In this document: one piece after another, positions 17,190 to 25,800 of the stretch
Numbering within the stretch: position 1 is the first letter of the stretch
How the letters are laid out: each line of letters opens with the position of its first letter
NCBI GenBank assembly: GCA_024279935.1
Contig: JAJRQZ010000098.1
Coordinates: forward strand, 1-47,561
Source of the DNA: Bacteroidota bacterium
GTDB taxonomy: Bacteria > Bacteroidota > Bacteroidia > Bacteroidales > F082
DNA: 47,561 nucleotides
Direction: 5' to 3'
Made by a program: the position numbers and the translations under genes
The notes under the pieces: generated by a model
What the model was told of the DNA's origin: nothing
Databases searched by the model: none
Seen by the model: the letters and a program-made list of their open reading frames with translations, nothing else

Positions 17190-18128
17190 TTAGTTAAGCA
17201 TCACTTTTCGGGACACCCACTTTTTTCCTTTTATGATGGTAACAAAATAAATCCCGCTTTTAAGGTTTTCCGAAACAGAGACATCCTGTCCTTTATAATT
17301 CCTTGTGCCATATATTTCCCTGCCCATAATATCCCTAACAAATAATTCATAATTATCGTTGGACGAACCATTTATGCTTATGTTTATTTTTCCGTCGAAA
17401 GCAAAAACTTTAAGGTTGTCGGCTAAGTGATCCTCCACGGAACTGTTGTTATAAATAAATTCAATATCATCGAACCAGATCTCACTCCCGTCAACAGCAT
17501 CAACGCCGTTTCCTGCGGTAAGTACCGACAACTGATACTCAGGCTTGTCGCTACTGACATACTGGATAGGAATGGAAAAACGCGTCCAGTCCGTAACCGC
17601 ACCCGCGGGCATTTCATAATATGCAATACCCACAATATTCGTTTCAACGCCGGGCAACTGCAGCCCGCCTTTATGCAGCACTACTTTAACGGTGCCAAAA
17701 TCGCCTTCGGCAGCATTGCTTTTATACCATCCGGCAACGCTATCGGGCCTCCAGTCGAAGCTTGAGTGCCATTTCGGGTCGTTTACATCGGTATAAACCC
17801 AGGCGCTGTCAGGGAACAAGCTTGGGTGCACCCTGCCGTTTGTCAGTGTTCCGGTAGCCACTATGCCAAGCGCGGCGACATTATGAAGATAAACGGAATA
17901 GTTTCCGGAATGGGCATCATCGGAGATACCCCAAACCACCGGGGCAACAGTGTTCAAACCTGAATTATCGGATGTTTTTATCGAGCTCCAGTTTTCGGGC
18001 TCCATTTTATCGGCTCCCAGGCCTACATCTTCCCAAACTTCAAAACCTCCGTTTTCAAATTGAGGCTGAGAATAAGCTAGAGTTGTTAAAGCAAAGGACA
18101 AGATTATAAGATGTAAAAGTTTTTTCAT
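17190..18128 (-). CDS. Secreted protein with T9SS type A sorting domain
   Basis: 312 residues: a signal peptide (MKKLLHLIILSFALTTLAYSQ), then a beta-rich domain (~22-230) with FENGGFEVWEDVG, SDDAHSGNYSVYLHN and SEIWFDDIEFIY, resembling the PCMD/carbohydrate-binding-like domains of Bacteroidota. The C-terminal ~80 residues are a type IX secretion sorting domain: VFAFDGKINI, MGREIYG, LKSGIYFVTIIKG and a basic end KWVSRKVMLN. The protein should be exported to the cell surface and anchored. It precedes the TonB receptor by 18 bases and may capture its ligand. It is the first gene of this set; the terminator at 18187-18214 insulates it from the gene upstream. Confidence 0.82.
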   Translation of the reverse strand: MKKLLHLIILSFALTTLAYSQPQFENGGFEVWEDVGLGADKMEPENWSSIKTSDNSGLNTVAPVVWGISDDAHSGNYSVYLHNVAALGIVATGTLTNGRVHPSLFPDSAWVYTDVNDPKWHSSFDWRPDSVAGWYKSNAAEGDFGTVKVVLHKGGLQLPGVETNIVGIAYYEMPAGAVTDWTRFSIPIQYVSSDKPEYQLSVLTAGNGVDAVDGSEIWFDDIEFIYNNSSVEDHLADNLKVFAFDGKINISINGSSNDNYELFVRDIMGREIYGTRNYKGQDVSVSENLKSGIYFVTIIKGKKWVSRKVMLN

Positions 18129-18164
18129 ATCAAAAAAAGTTTATATGGATTAGTATTTTATTTA

Positions 18165-18214
18165 CGAAAAGTAAAAATAAATAAAAAACCGGAAGATGCA
18201 AGCATCTCCCGGTT
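18165..18214 (-). terminator. Rho-independent terminator after the barrel gene at 18251
   Basis: On the minus strand AACCGGGAGATGC pairs with GCATCTTCCGGTT (12 of 13 pairs, 2-base loop; 18214-18187), followed by TTTTATTTATTTTTAC. It lies 36 bases past the stop at 18251 and separates that gene from the T9SS-TonB operon. Confidence 0.85.
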
Positions 18215-18250
18215 CTATTTATCATTATAGGCTTAAAAGCTTAAGCAGTC

Positions 18251-18862
18251 TTAAAACACATAGGAAATCCCGATATTCAGGGAGACATAAGAAGCGGACG
18301 GCGTATCCCTGGTTTTAGCGGCCCAGTTGTATTTTACATTTGCGTTAATGCCTGTATTGCTATTGCCCAAGGGAAGTACGATCCCGAGCTCGGGAGCAAG
18401 GGCGAAATGCCATGCTTTATCCTGAACATAATAAATCCCCATAAAATCGCGGGTCTCAACATACATAGTTCCCACTCCTATACCTGCATAAGGCATAATA
18501 GTTGTCTGGGCAAAATAGTAATGAGAGTTGATCATTATAGGTAATGTATTGACATACTTTCTGTTATAACCGTTCACAGTACCTGTTTCACCAAAATCGC
18601 GCGTAACAACGCCATCGCTTTCATAAAAAGTGTTCCAGCCGGCAATACCGCCAACGGTAATATTATCAGTTACAAAACCACGGCCGTCGATTGAGAACCC
18701 CCTAAAAGAGGGTGCCGAGACAAAATCAGCTGTTTCCCCGGTCCCAAAGCCCATATTCCAGTCGAAATTCCAAACTCCACCGCCTTGGGAGAACGATGAA
18801 AATCCAAACAACACCACTAAAGCCGCGCTTAGCAAAAATTTATTTTTCTTCATCTTATACAT
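18251..18862 (-). CDS. Outer-membrane beta-barrel protein
   Basis: 203 residues (or 200 from the ATG at 18853, which starts the signal peptide MKKNKFLLSAALVVLFGFSSFSQ). Strands with glycine- and aromatic-rich pattern (SFRGFSIDGRGFVTDNITVG, PYAGIGVGTMYVETRDF) end in SYVSLNIGISYVF, typical of the 8-stranded OmpW/outer-membrane-barrel domain of Bacteroidota. No function can be assigned. It follows the DUF4136 lipoprotein gene with a 12-base gap and ends at a strong terminator. Confidence 0.75.
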   Translation of the reverse strand: MYKMKKNKFLLSAALVVLFGFSSFSQGGGVWNFDWNMGFGTGETADFVSAPSFRGFSIDGRGFVTDNITVGGIAGWNTFYESDGVVTRDFGETGTVNGYNRKYVNTLPIMINSHYYFAQTTIMPYAGIGVGTMYVETRDFMGIYYVQDKAWHFALAPELGIVLPLGNSNTGINANVKYNWAAKTRDTPSASYVSLNIGISYVF

Positions 18863-18874
18863 TCTTTTAAGTGA

Positions 18875-19543
18875 TTAGTTATTTGTTTTAATTTGCGGTG
18901 ACTGAGCAAAGGCCTGATCGATGCCCTTTTTAATTCTCGTACTTGTGTTACCACCGTTAAGAACACCTTGCACACTTGCGGTCCAATAAACCCTTGCAAG
19001 GGTGTCGCCGTCAATAACATCATAATCATCAGGATTTGTCATGTCCCAGACAATGGTTCCTGTTGTATAACTTGAGTAGGTGGGATAAGGCGGGTAATAA
19101 CCTGGCGGATAATATCCGCCCCAGCCGCCCCAGCCCCAGCCGGGATAACCGCCCCAGCCCCAACCGGGATACCAGGGGTACCACCAACCAACATTTACGG
19201 TGGTTGACTTAAACGCGCCGGCCAGGACAACCACGTCAGGCTTGCCCTGTCCTTCTTCCGTTATGCGGGAATAACCGGCAGCGGCCATGTTCGATGCTAT
19301 ATTGTCCAAAATCACTTCCGGGTCCTTTACGGCTTCTTTATTGTCATCATCTCCCAGGACATAAACAGTATCGGCCATAAAATAAGTGGACAATGTATTG
19401 AAATCAACAGAGTCGTTATAAGTTGATACTACCAGATCGGTCTGCTCGGCGGTAAGGCCGTCATTTGGATAACAGCCCTGTAGCATGGTAATCCCCAATG
19501 GGATTAGCAATATCGCTATTACATTATAAAATAGTTTATTCAT
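18875..19543 (-). CDS. DUF4136 lipoprotein with Trp/Gly/Tyr/Pro-rich insert
   Basis: 222 residues. The lipobox MLQGC predicts cleavage before Cys24 and lipid anchoring. DUF4136 features follow: DFNTLSTYFMAD, ILDNIASNMAAAGYSRI and PDVVVLAGAFKSTT, ending in KKGIDQAFAQSP. Between them a low-complexity stretch (about residues 122-152) repeats PGWGWGG/PYP-like units, nearly all Trp, Gly, Tyr and Pro. Such inserts are known in this family but the function is not. It is co-directional with the barrel gene 12 bases downstream. Confidence 0.82.
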   Translation of the reverse strand: MNKLFYNVIAILLIPLGITMLQGCYPNDGLTAEQTDLVVSTYNDSVDFNTLSTYFMADTVYVLGDDDNKEAVKDPEVILDNIASNMAAAGYSRITEEGQGKPDVVVLAGAFKSTTVNVGWWYPWYPGWGWGGYPGWGWGGWGGYYPPGYYPPYPTYSSYTTGTIVWDMTNPDDYDVIDGDTLARVYWTASVQGVLNGGNTSTRIKKGIDQAFAQSPQIKTNN

Positions 19544-19658
19544 GAAATTTCTCTTTTTTAATTAGTTTCCGTTAAGCTATTTTAAGGCAAAAATAAGAAA
19601 TTTAAACCATCTTTTTATTTCATGATCACATTTAACATATTTTACCAACAAGAATAAG

Positions 19659-21188
19659 TCATTTCCCGTCGCTTCCGGAGAAATTGAGTGTTGCACCAAG
19701 GAATAAACTTACCGAAAACTGATTGATAGTTGCCGAATTATCAGGAATACCCAGCAGTGGCAATTCATTTCCGCTCGCAAAAAAATCATCCTTCGACTTA
19801 AAGTTGGCAATTTGAGGTGCATTGGCCTGACGTCCGAAGGAGAATTGCGTACCTGCGATCAACTGATGCTTTTTATATGTGAATTTCACGCCTGCCGTGG
19901 CATGATAAATATTTATGTTGGTGCTATAAATTACGGGAACACTAGCATAAGCAGAGGCTTTATCGTCTCTCAAGCTGTTGAAATCTGTTCGCAAGCCCAT
20001 GAGAAAAAGAACATTTGTCTTTATCTGCCACTGATATCCAAAGGCGATATTAAACACGGGGCGTGCTTCATACATAAAAGTCAGCCAGTCCTTGTTCTCA
20101 AGCCGATCATAGATAATATCCGTTGTAATCCCGGAATTCATTTGGGCATCAACTATCTTATATGATTTCAAAGAGGCAAAATACTCGGCCGTCAAATAAA
20201 GCTTCTTGTTGTTTTGCAATTGTATCACAGTACCTAAGGCTATGGAAAAAGGCAGCTTGAAATCCGTAGTCAATTGTTTGTTTTTTTGAGAATCAAATAT
20301 ATAATAATCCGTTAATCCCGAATCGATGCCGAATTCAGTCGAATACCCTTCCAAAACACTTCTGCTTGCCTTCTTGCCAACGGAGAACAGCTTTAAGGCC
20401 GGCAAGGCAATATTCAGTCCTATCGACCAGGCATCCAGTTTATAAGTCGCCCCCAATTTGGTTACTATCCTGATATCGGTAAAATCTATTGATTCCTGAT
20501 AGTTGTTTACTGCAAGAATGGAAGTGTTCGGCTTTCCGGATATTGTATCGGACACAATCGGATATACGGTCGCACTTATACTATTCGAATATTTAAAGGT
20601 TGAAAATGACACATTTACGCTAAAGCCCAGAAATAAATTATCAGAGTATTTGTATCCGCCACCAAAGCCAACCCAATCGTCGGAATAATAGTTCTCATAA
20701 TCATAAACCGTGCTTAGCCTCTCAATACCATTATCTTGGGAGTTGAGACGGAAATCCTGGGATTCAACAAAACCAAGCGACAAATTATCCCTAACCCTGT
20801 TAAAGACGGCAAGCTCGAAGCTCCATTTCCGAAAAGGCGACTTCACGCCATAGGAAAAAAACTGGGGTTGAACATAAAAGTTAGTGGACGATATATGTTT
20901 CCCGTCGCCCATAATACCTCTAAACGAATATGTGTTCAATGTAAAAATACTGGCAGCCACACTAATATTATTTCCTTCTTCCAGATCCACGATCCCCGAA
21001 GGATTATAGTAAATAGCTGCATTTCCGGCATCTCCACCAACAACGGCGCCCGACAGCAAGGTTGATATGGAATTATAGCTTTGTGACCAATAATGGTTCA
21101 TCAATTGGGCTTGTGCCAGATTCGGCAAAAACAAGGAAATGACGGTAAAGAGAGGAAAAAGAGACAAGTACTTTTTTGTTTCAGCCAT
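19659..21188 (-). CDS. FadL/OmpP1-like outer-membrane transport protein
   Basis: 509 residues from the ATG at 21188 (a TTG at 21206 would add six). The signal peptide ends near LPNLAQAQ. The N-terminal NAAIYYNPSGIVDLEEGNNI matches the NPAG signature of the FadL/TodX family, which lets hydrophobic molecules through the outer membrane. The rest is a long beta-barrel with many aromatic strands, ending FSVSLFLGATLNF plus a short tail. Ligand unknown. It is a separate transcription unit from the DUF4136 gene (115-base gap) and follows the dihydroorotate dehydrogenase-like gene by 39 bases. Confidence 0.78.
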   Translation of the reverse strand: MAETKKYLSLFPLFTVISLFLPNLAQAQLMNHYWSQSYNSISTLLSGAVVGGDAGNAAIYYNPSGIVDLEEGNNISVAASIFTLNTYSFRGIMGDGKHISSTNFYVQPQFFSYGVKSPFRKWSFELAVFNRVRDNLSLGFVESQDFRLNSQDNGIERLSTVYDYENYYSDDWVGFGGGYKYSDNLFLGFSVNVSFSTFKYSNSISATVYPIVSDTISGKPNTSILAVNNYQESIDFTDIRIVTKLGATYKLDAWSIGLNIALPALKLFSVGKKASRSVLEGYSTEFGIDSGLTDYYIFDSQKNKQLTTDFKLPFSIALGTVIQLQNNKKLYLTAEYFASLKSYKIVDAQMNSGITTDIIYDRLENKDWLTFMYEARPVFNIAFGYQWQIKTNVLFLMGLRTDFNSLRDDKASAYASVPVIYSTNINIYHATAGVKFTYKKHQLIAGTQFSFGRQANAPQIANFKSKDDFFASGNELPLLGIPDNSATINQFSVSLFLGATLNFSGSDGK

Positions 21189-21227
21189 TACCAGATAATT
21201 TGTCAAGGCTAAAATAGAAAATTTATT

Positions 21228-22217
21228 TTACTCTATACCGGAGAAATGTTTCATGAACTGAACCCTTTCGTAAGCGGCCGGGTTCTCAGCGTTCTTCAGG
21301 CTAAGCTTACCGTTGAACTGTTCAATCTTGGTGAAATTCTTGCGCTCCATCCAGTTTTCGAGCGTTTCCAGCATGCTTCCTATTTCCTTGAATCCTTTCT
21401 TGTAAAGCACGGAGGCAATCTGCACGGCCTTTGCCCCTGCAAGCAACTGCTTGATCAAAGCCCTGCCGTCGTGCACCCCTGTCGAAGCTGCGATGTCGCA
21501 TTTGATATGATCCGAGAGCATTGCCACCCAGCGTAACGAAAGAGACAAGTCAGAAGGGTTGCTGAAGATATAAGAAGGTTTTACTTCCAAGTTTTCAATA
21601 TCGAAATCAGGTGAATAAAAGCGGTTGAACATAACCAAGCCATCGATCCCCGACCAGGACAATGAATTTATCATGCTGGCCAATGCCGAGAAATAATAAC
21701 TTATTTTTAAAGCCACGGGCATCTTGACCGTTTTTTTTATCGACTTCACGATATCAAAATAAACCGATTCGTTCTCAGGGCCCTTTTTCGTCAGATCCGA
21801 AGGCAAAACAAATACGTTCAGCTCCAGTCCGTCGGCTCCGGCAGCCTCTATTTTCTTTGCGAATTCTATCCATTCGGAATCGGAGACGCAGTTGACGGAG
21901 GCTAAAACCGGGATATCAACACTGCTTTTCGCCTTGCTGATCAATTCAAGATATCTCTCGACATCGGCTTCGCGGGTATAATGCCTCACATAATCCTCGG
22001 CTTCGGGATAATAGTTGCCAAATTCGTTTTGCATTAGCGTAGAACTGGCAGAATGGCTGATCTGCTCTTCAAAAAGCGACTTCAACACTACTGCGGCGGC
22101 ACCGTTCTTTTCAATTTCCATGATATTTTCGACCGAGTTAGTTAGCCCGGAACTACCAACAATTATAGGGTTCTTCAGTTTAATACCCATATAAGTCGTC
22201 TCAAGATTTACCATCAT
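21228..22217 (-). CDS. Dihydroorotate dehydrogenase-like FMN protein
   Basis: 329-residue TIM-barrel flavoprotein related to class 1 dihydroorotate dehydrogenases: METTYMGIKLKNP-type start, GSSGLTNSVENI, VVLKSLFEEQI, PVLASVNCVSDSEW, ADGLELNVFVLPSD, ALKISYYF, STGVHDGRALIKQLLAGA and AVQIASVLYKKG. The length fits the stand-alone family found beside, not replacing, the pyrimidine-pathway PyrD in Bacteroidota. The usual catalytic Cys/Ser loop is not obvious, so the true substrate is unclear. The start could also be the second Met (22214). Confidence 0.8.
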   Translation of the reverse strand: MMVNLETTYMGIKLKNPIIVGSSGLTNSVENIMEIEKNGAAAVVLKSLFEEQISHSASSTLMQNEFGNYYPEAEDYVRHYTREADVERYLELISKAKSSVDIPVLASVNCVSDSEWIEFAKKIEAAGADGLELNVFVLPSDLTKKGPENESVYFDIVKSIKKTVKMPVALKISYYFSALASMINSLSWSGIDGLVMFNRFYSPDFDIENLEVKPSYIFSNPSDLSLSLRWVAMLSDHIKCDIAASTGVHDGRALIKQLLAGAKAVQIASVLYKKGFKEIGSMLETLENWMERKNFTKIEQFNGKLSLKNAENPAAYERVQFMKHFSGIE

Positions 22218-22318
22218 CCAAATTTTTAAAAAGTAAAATGTAAAAATAGTAAATAGCTGTTAAAATCATCATGGCGAAATAATTAATAATGAATTTAAAT
22301 TATATGGGCTGCTTTTAA

Positions 22319-22326
22319 TACTTTTG
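22319..22326 (+). promoter_or_regulatory. Putative -7 box (TACTTTTG) for the globin gene
   Basis: TACTTTTG fits TAnnTTTG and lies 23 bases before the ATG at 22350. No clear -33 TTG at the proper spacing is visible. Confidence 0.4.
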
Positions 22327-22349
22327 CAAAAAACGATAAAAATTTCGGT

Positions 22350-22721
22350 ATGGAACTTAAGATAAGCCCTTATGCGCGCATCGGCTAAGGCAACATAAAA
22401 AAACTAATACATTACTTTTATGAGGAAATCAGAAACGACACTCTTTTACGCCCCATGTACAAGGAAAAACTGGAAGAAGCCGAGCAAAGACTATATTTGT
22501 TTATGGTTCAGTATCTTGGCGGGCCAAAACATTATAACGAGATGAGGGGCCTGCCTCGGTTAAGAATACGACATCAACCTTTTGCCATCGACGAAGACGC
22601 GAAGAACAGCTGGCTTGCCAACATGAGAACGGCTCTCGACAAATCAAATATCAATGCCGACGACAAGGAATTCCTATGGGATTATTTCGTGAAAACAGCT
22701 AATTTCATGAGAAACAAATAG
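22350..22721 (+). pseudogene. Truncated haemoglobin, interrupted by an in-frame TAA
   Basis: The frame from ATG 22350 reads MELKISPYARIG, then TAA (22386-22388), then GNIKKLIHYFYEEIRNDTLL in the same frame, continuing to 22721. Together this is a 123-residue group-II-like truncated haemoglobin: FYEE holds Tyr-B10, QYLGGPKHYNEMRG the E-F region, RIRHQPF the proximal His and SWLANMRTALD the G-helix Trp. One change of GAA to TAA would explain the stop. An ATG at 22455 could start an 88-residue remnant lacking helices A and B. The family binds O2 or NO. A promoter-like box remains upstream. Confidence 0.75.
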
Positions 22722-22725
22722 GGGG

Positions 22726-22737
22726 CTTGTTAACAAG
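22726..22737. repeat. 12-bp palindrome after the globin gene
   Basis: CTTGTTAACAAG is a perfect palindrome 5 bases past the globin stop and about 120 bases before the giant surface-protein gene. It could be a weak terminator stem or an operator; nothing decides between them. Confidence 0.3.
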
Positions 22738-22854
22738 TTCTTGTTTATTACTTTTTGCGAAAACACTCCTTATTAGTAGCAAACACAATAGTTTTACAGC
22801 GATTTAAACCGTTATTCAAACCAGGACCGTATGTATTAAATCGCTTGATAAAAA

Positions 22855-25800
22855 ATGGTGTTAATTGGACGTTTATTTTATACAACTCAATTTGTCAGCT
22901 ATATGACATCATTTTTGTTGTTTTTTGTTTCTGCCACAGTTTTTTCTCAACCCGCTATAGTAACCCAGCCCAGCGACACATCCGTCTGCATTCAGTCATC
23001 AGCGTATTTTAGCATAGTGGCAGTCAACACATCGGCATATCAATGGCAGGAAAACGATGGTGTTGGATGGTATGATTTAACTGACGCCTTTACCTATGTT
23101 GAAGGGCAATATACACCTAACCTGGGAATTAACGATGCCAATTTAGGGCTGAACGGATATATGTACAGATGTGTGGTGAGTGATTTGAGCAATGCCACCG
23201 ACACCTCTAGCGCCGCAATACTAAATGTATATGAGCCCCCTATTATCACCATGGACCCGGTTAATGAGCAAGTTTGCAAGAACGATATCGGCTTGTTTTC
23301 CGTAGAAGCCATAAACGGCACATATTTTCAATGGCAGGAAAATTCGGGCATCGGCTGGATAAGCTTATCCGACAATACTTTTTATACAGGAACTCAAACT
23401 GCTGACCTAAGCATATTTACGACAACAGGAATGAGTGGTTTCAAATACCGTTGCATAGTTACCCACGTTAGCTGCCCCGACACATCGGCTTTTGCCGAAC
23501 TACAGGTAAATCCGACACCAATTGTTTACACAATAACCGGTGGCGGCGATTTTTGCCAAGGTGATATAGGTGTAGAAATCGGCTTAGATGATTCAGAATT
23601 AGGCATTTCGTATGATTTGGTCAAGGATGGCGAGCAGACGGGTATAGTTGAGCAAGGCAGCGGGTCGGCCCTGAGCTTCGGGAACATTGATGTCTCGGGA
23701 AACTATACGGCAACTGCTTATAACCAGTTCACCGGATGTACGGTATCAATGGCTTCCAGCGTCAACGTCATGTCGAACCCTTTGCCTCTTGATTTCCCCG
23801 TGCAAGGTGGGGGGAGCCTCTGCGAAGGAGAGGACGGGGCAGATATTTTTTTATTGAGCTCCGAAGCCGGAATTGAATATGAATTGTTTAGAAACGGGAA
23901 TCCTGCCGGCACAACTGTTATTGGCACCGGTTTTACTTTAAGTTTCGGTTATCACACATCGAGTGGGTTTTATACGGTCGTGGCAACCAACCCAATAACA
24001 TCCTGTAGTTCCCAAATGAGCAGCAACGCGCAAATAATAGTAAATCAAATACCTATAGCCGATGCCGGTGAAGATAAATTTATCACCGAAGGAAATACCG
24101 TGCAGTTGAACGGATCTGTCACCAACGGTTCGGGGAATTTTAATTTTGAATGGCTGCCTGCCGCCAAATGCATAACTCCGGCAAGTGCTTCTACGCAAAC
24201 TATCGGGCTTTACAGCTCTTCATTGTTCTCGTTTAAGGTTTACGATATCCAGACCGGTTGTTTTAGCCTGGCCGACACAAGCGTTGTTTACGTAAACAGC
24301 GGCCCATTGAGCATCCAAACATATTCCGACATAAACAATATTTGTGTCGGGGGAAGCATACAGTTGATGGCATTACCTGCAGGTGGTACCGGAAATTATA
24401 GTTATTTATGGACATCCTCCCCACCGGGTTTCTCTTCTACCTTACAGAACCCAAATATAACACCGTCTGAATCAACCATATACAATCTGGAGGTCTTCGA
24501 TGGACAAACAACGGTTTACGATTCGGTCTCTATTTTCATAAAACCTTTGCCAACTGCATTTACTTTGCAAGGGGGCGGAAGTTTCTGCACAAGCTCAAGC
24601 GGCCCTGAAGTAAAGCTCAACAACTCGGCAACGGAAACGACTTACTATCTTTATGATAACGGCAATCAGGTTTCCGACAAATTCGGAACTGGACAGGCTT
24701 TGAGCTTTGGACATTTTGATATCCCCGGGAACTATACGGCAAGGGCCGTGGACAACAATACCGGGTGTACGATTGAACAAAGCGGGATTGTAAGCGTAGT
24801 TGAAAATGAATTGCCCATTGCGGAAGCAGGCCCTAACGATTATATACTGAGCGGTGAAAATGCATCTTTCACAGGCTCGGCAAGCGGCGGCTCAGGCTCT
24901 TATACTTATTCATGGACCCCGGCCGACTCGCTTTTGAACCCTAATGTCGCCATGCCATCGACCAAGGCCTTGTACTCAACCAACGTTTTTCATTTAAAAG
25001 TTACCGACGACAATAATTGTGAAAGTGCTAAGGATAATGTTATCGCCTTTGTTGCCGGAGGCGAACTAAGCTTACAGATATTGACTTCCGGATTTCCGGT
25101 TTGTGCCGGAGAGGACGTTCAGCTGTTTGCCCTTGTTAGCGGTGGCTCGGGCAGCTTTACCTATGTATGGCAGTCGGATCCGGCAGGCTTCAGCTCCTCT
25201 GTTTTTAATCCCACAGTCAACCCAGTTGCCCCAACATGGTTCAAGATTATCGCCACCGACGGCATTCAAACCATAAGCGATTCCATTTACCTAACTGTTA
25301 ACCCTAATCCGCTGTCGGTTAATATTTTGGGAGGAGGAAGTTATTGCGAGGGCAATACGGCTCCCGAAATTTACTTACAAGCTTCCGAACTTCAGACTTC
25401 CTACAGCTTGTTGCTGAACGGTAATCCGACAAACTACATTCTTGATGGCAACGGACAAGGTTTGAATTTCGGGCAACAAAACCAAACCGGCGAATATACC
25501 ATAATGGCGGTGAATTCATATACATCATGTGCTTCGGGCATGAACGGCAGCGTGAACGTTCTTCAAAATCCCCAACCCATTGTTGACGCAGGATTGGACA
25601 AGACGATAGTGGAAGGGACCACAACATCCCTTATGGCCGAAACATCCAACGGAAGCGGAAACTATAATTATTTGTGGCAGCCATCAGAACTGGTGCAATC
25701 GCCTAACAACCAAAATACTATAACGAAAAATATTTACCAGCCGACCACCTTCTCCATACGGCTCACCGATGCTCAAACAGGCTGCGCAAGCAATGTTGAC

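Noticed and set aside
7668-22388. Reassignment of TAA as a sense codon, because two genes contain in-frame TAA
   Set aside because: Many intact genes here end at TAA with homology stopping there (for example the AmgK-RapZ gene at 6367-6369), so TAA works as a stop.
22740-22770. TACTTTTTG as promoter of the giant gene
   Set aside because: It has three instead of two bases between TA and TTTG, and no well-placed -33 element.
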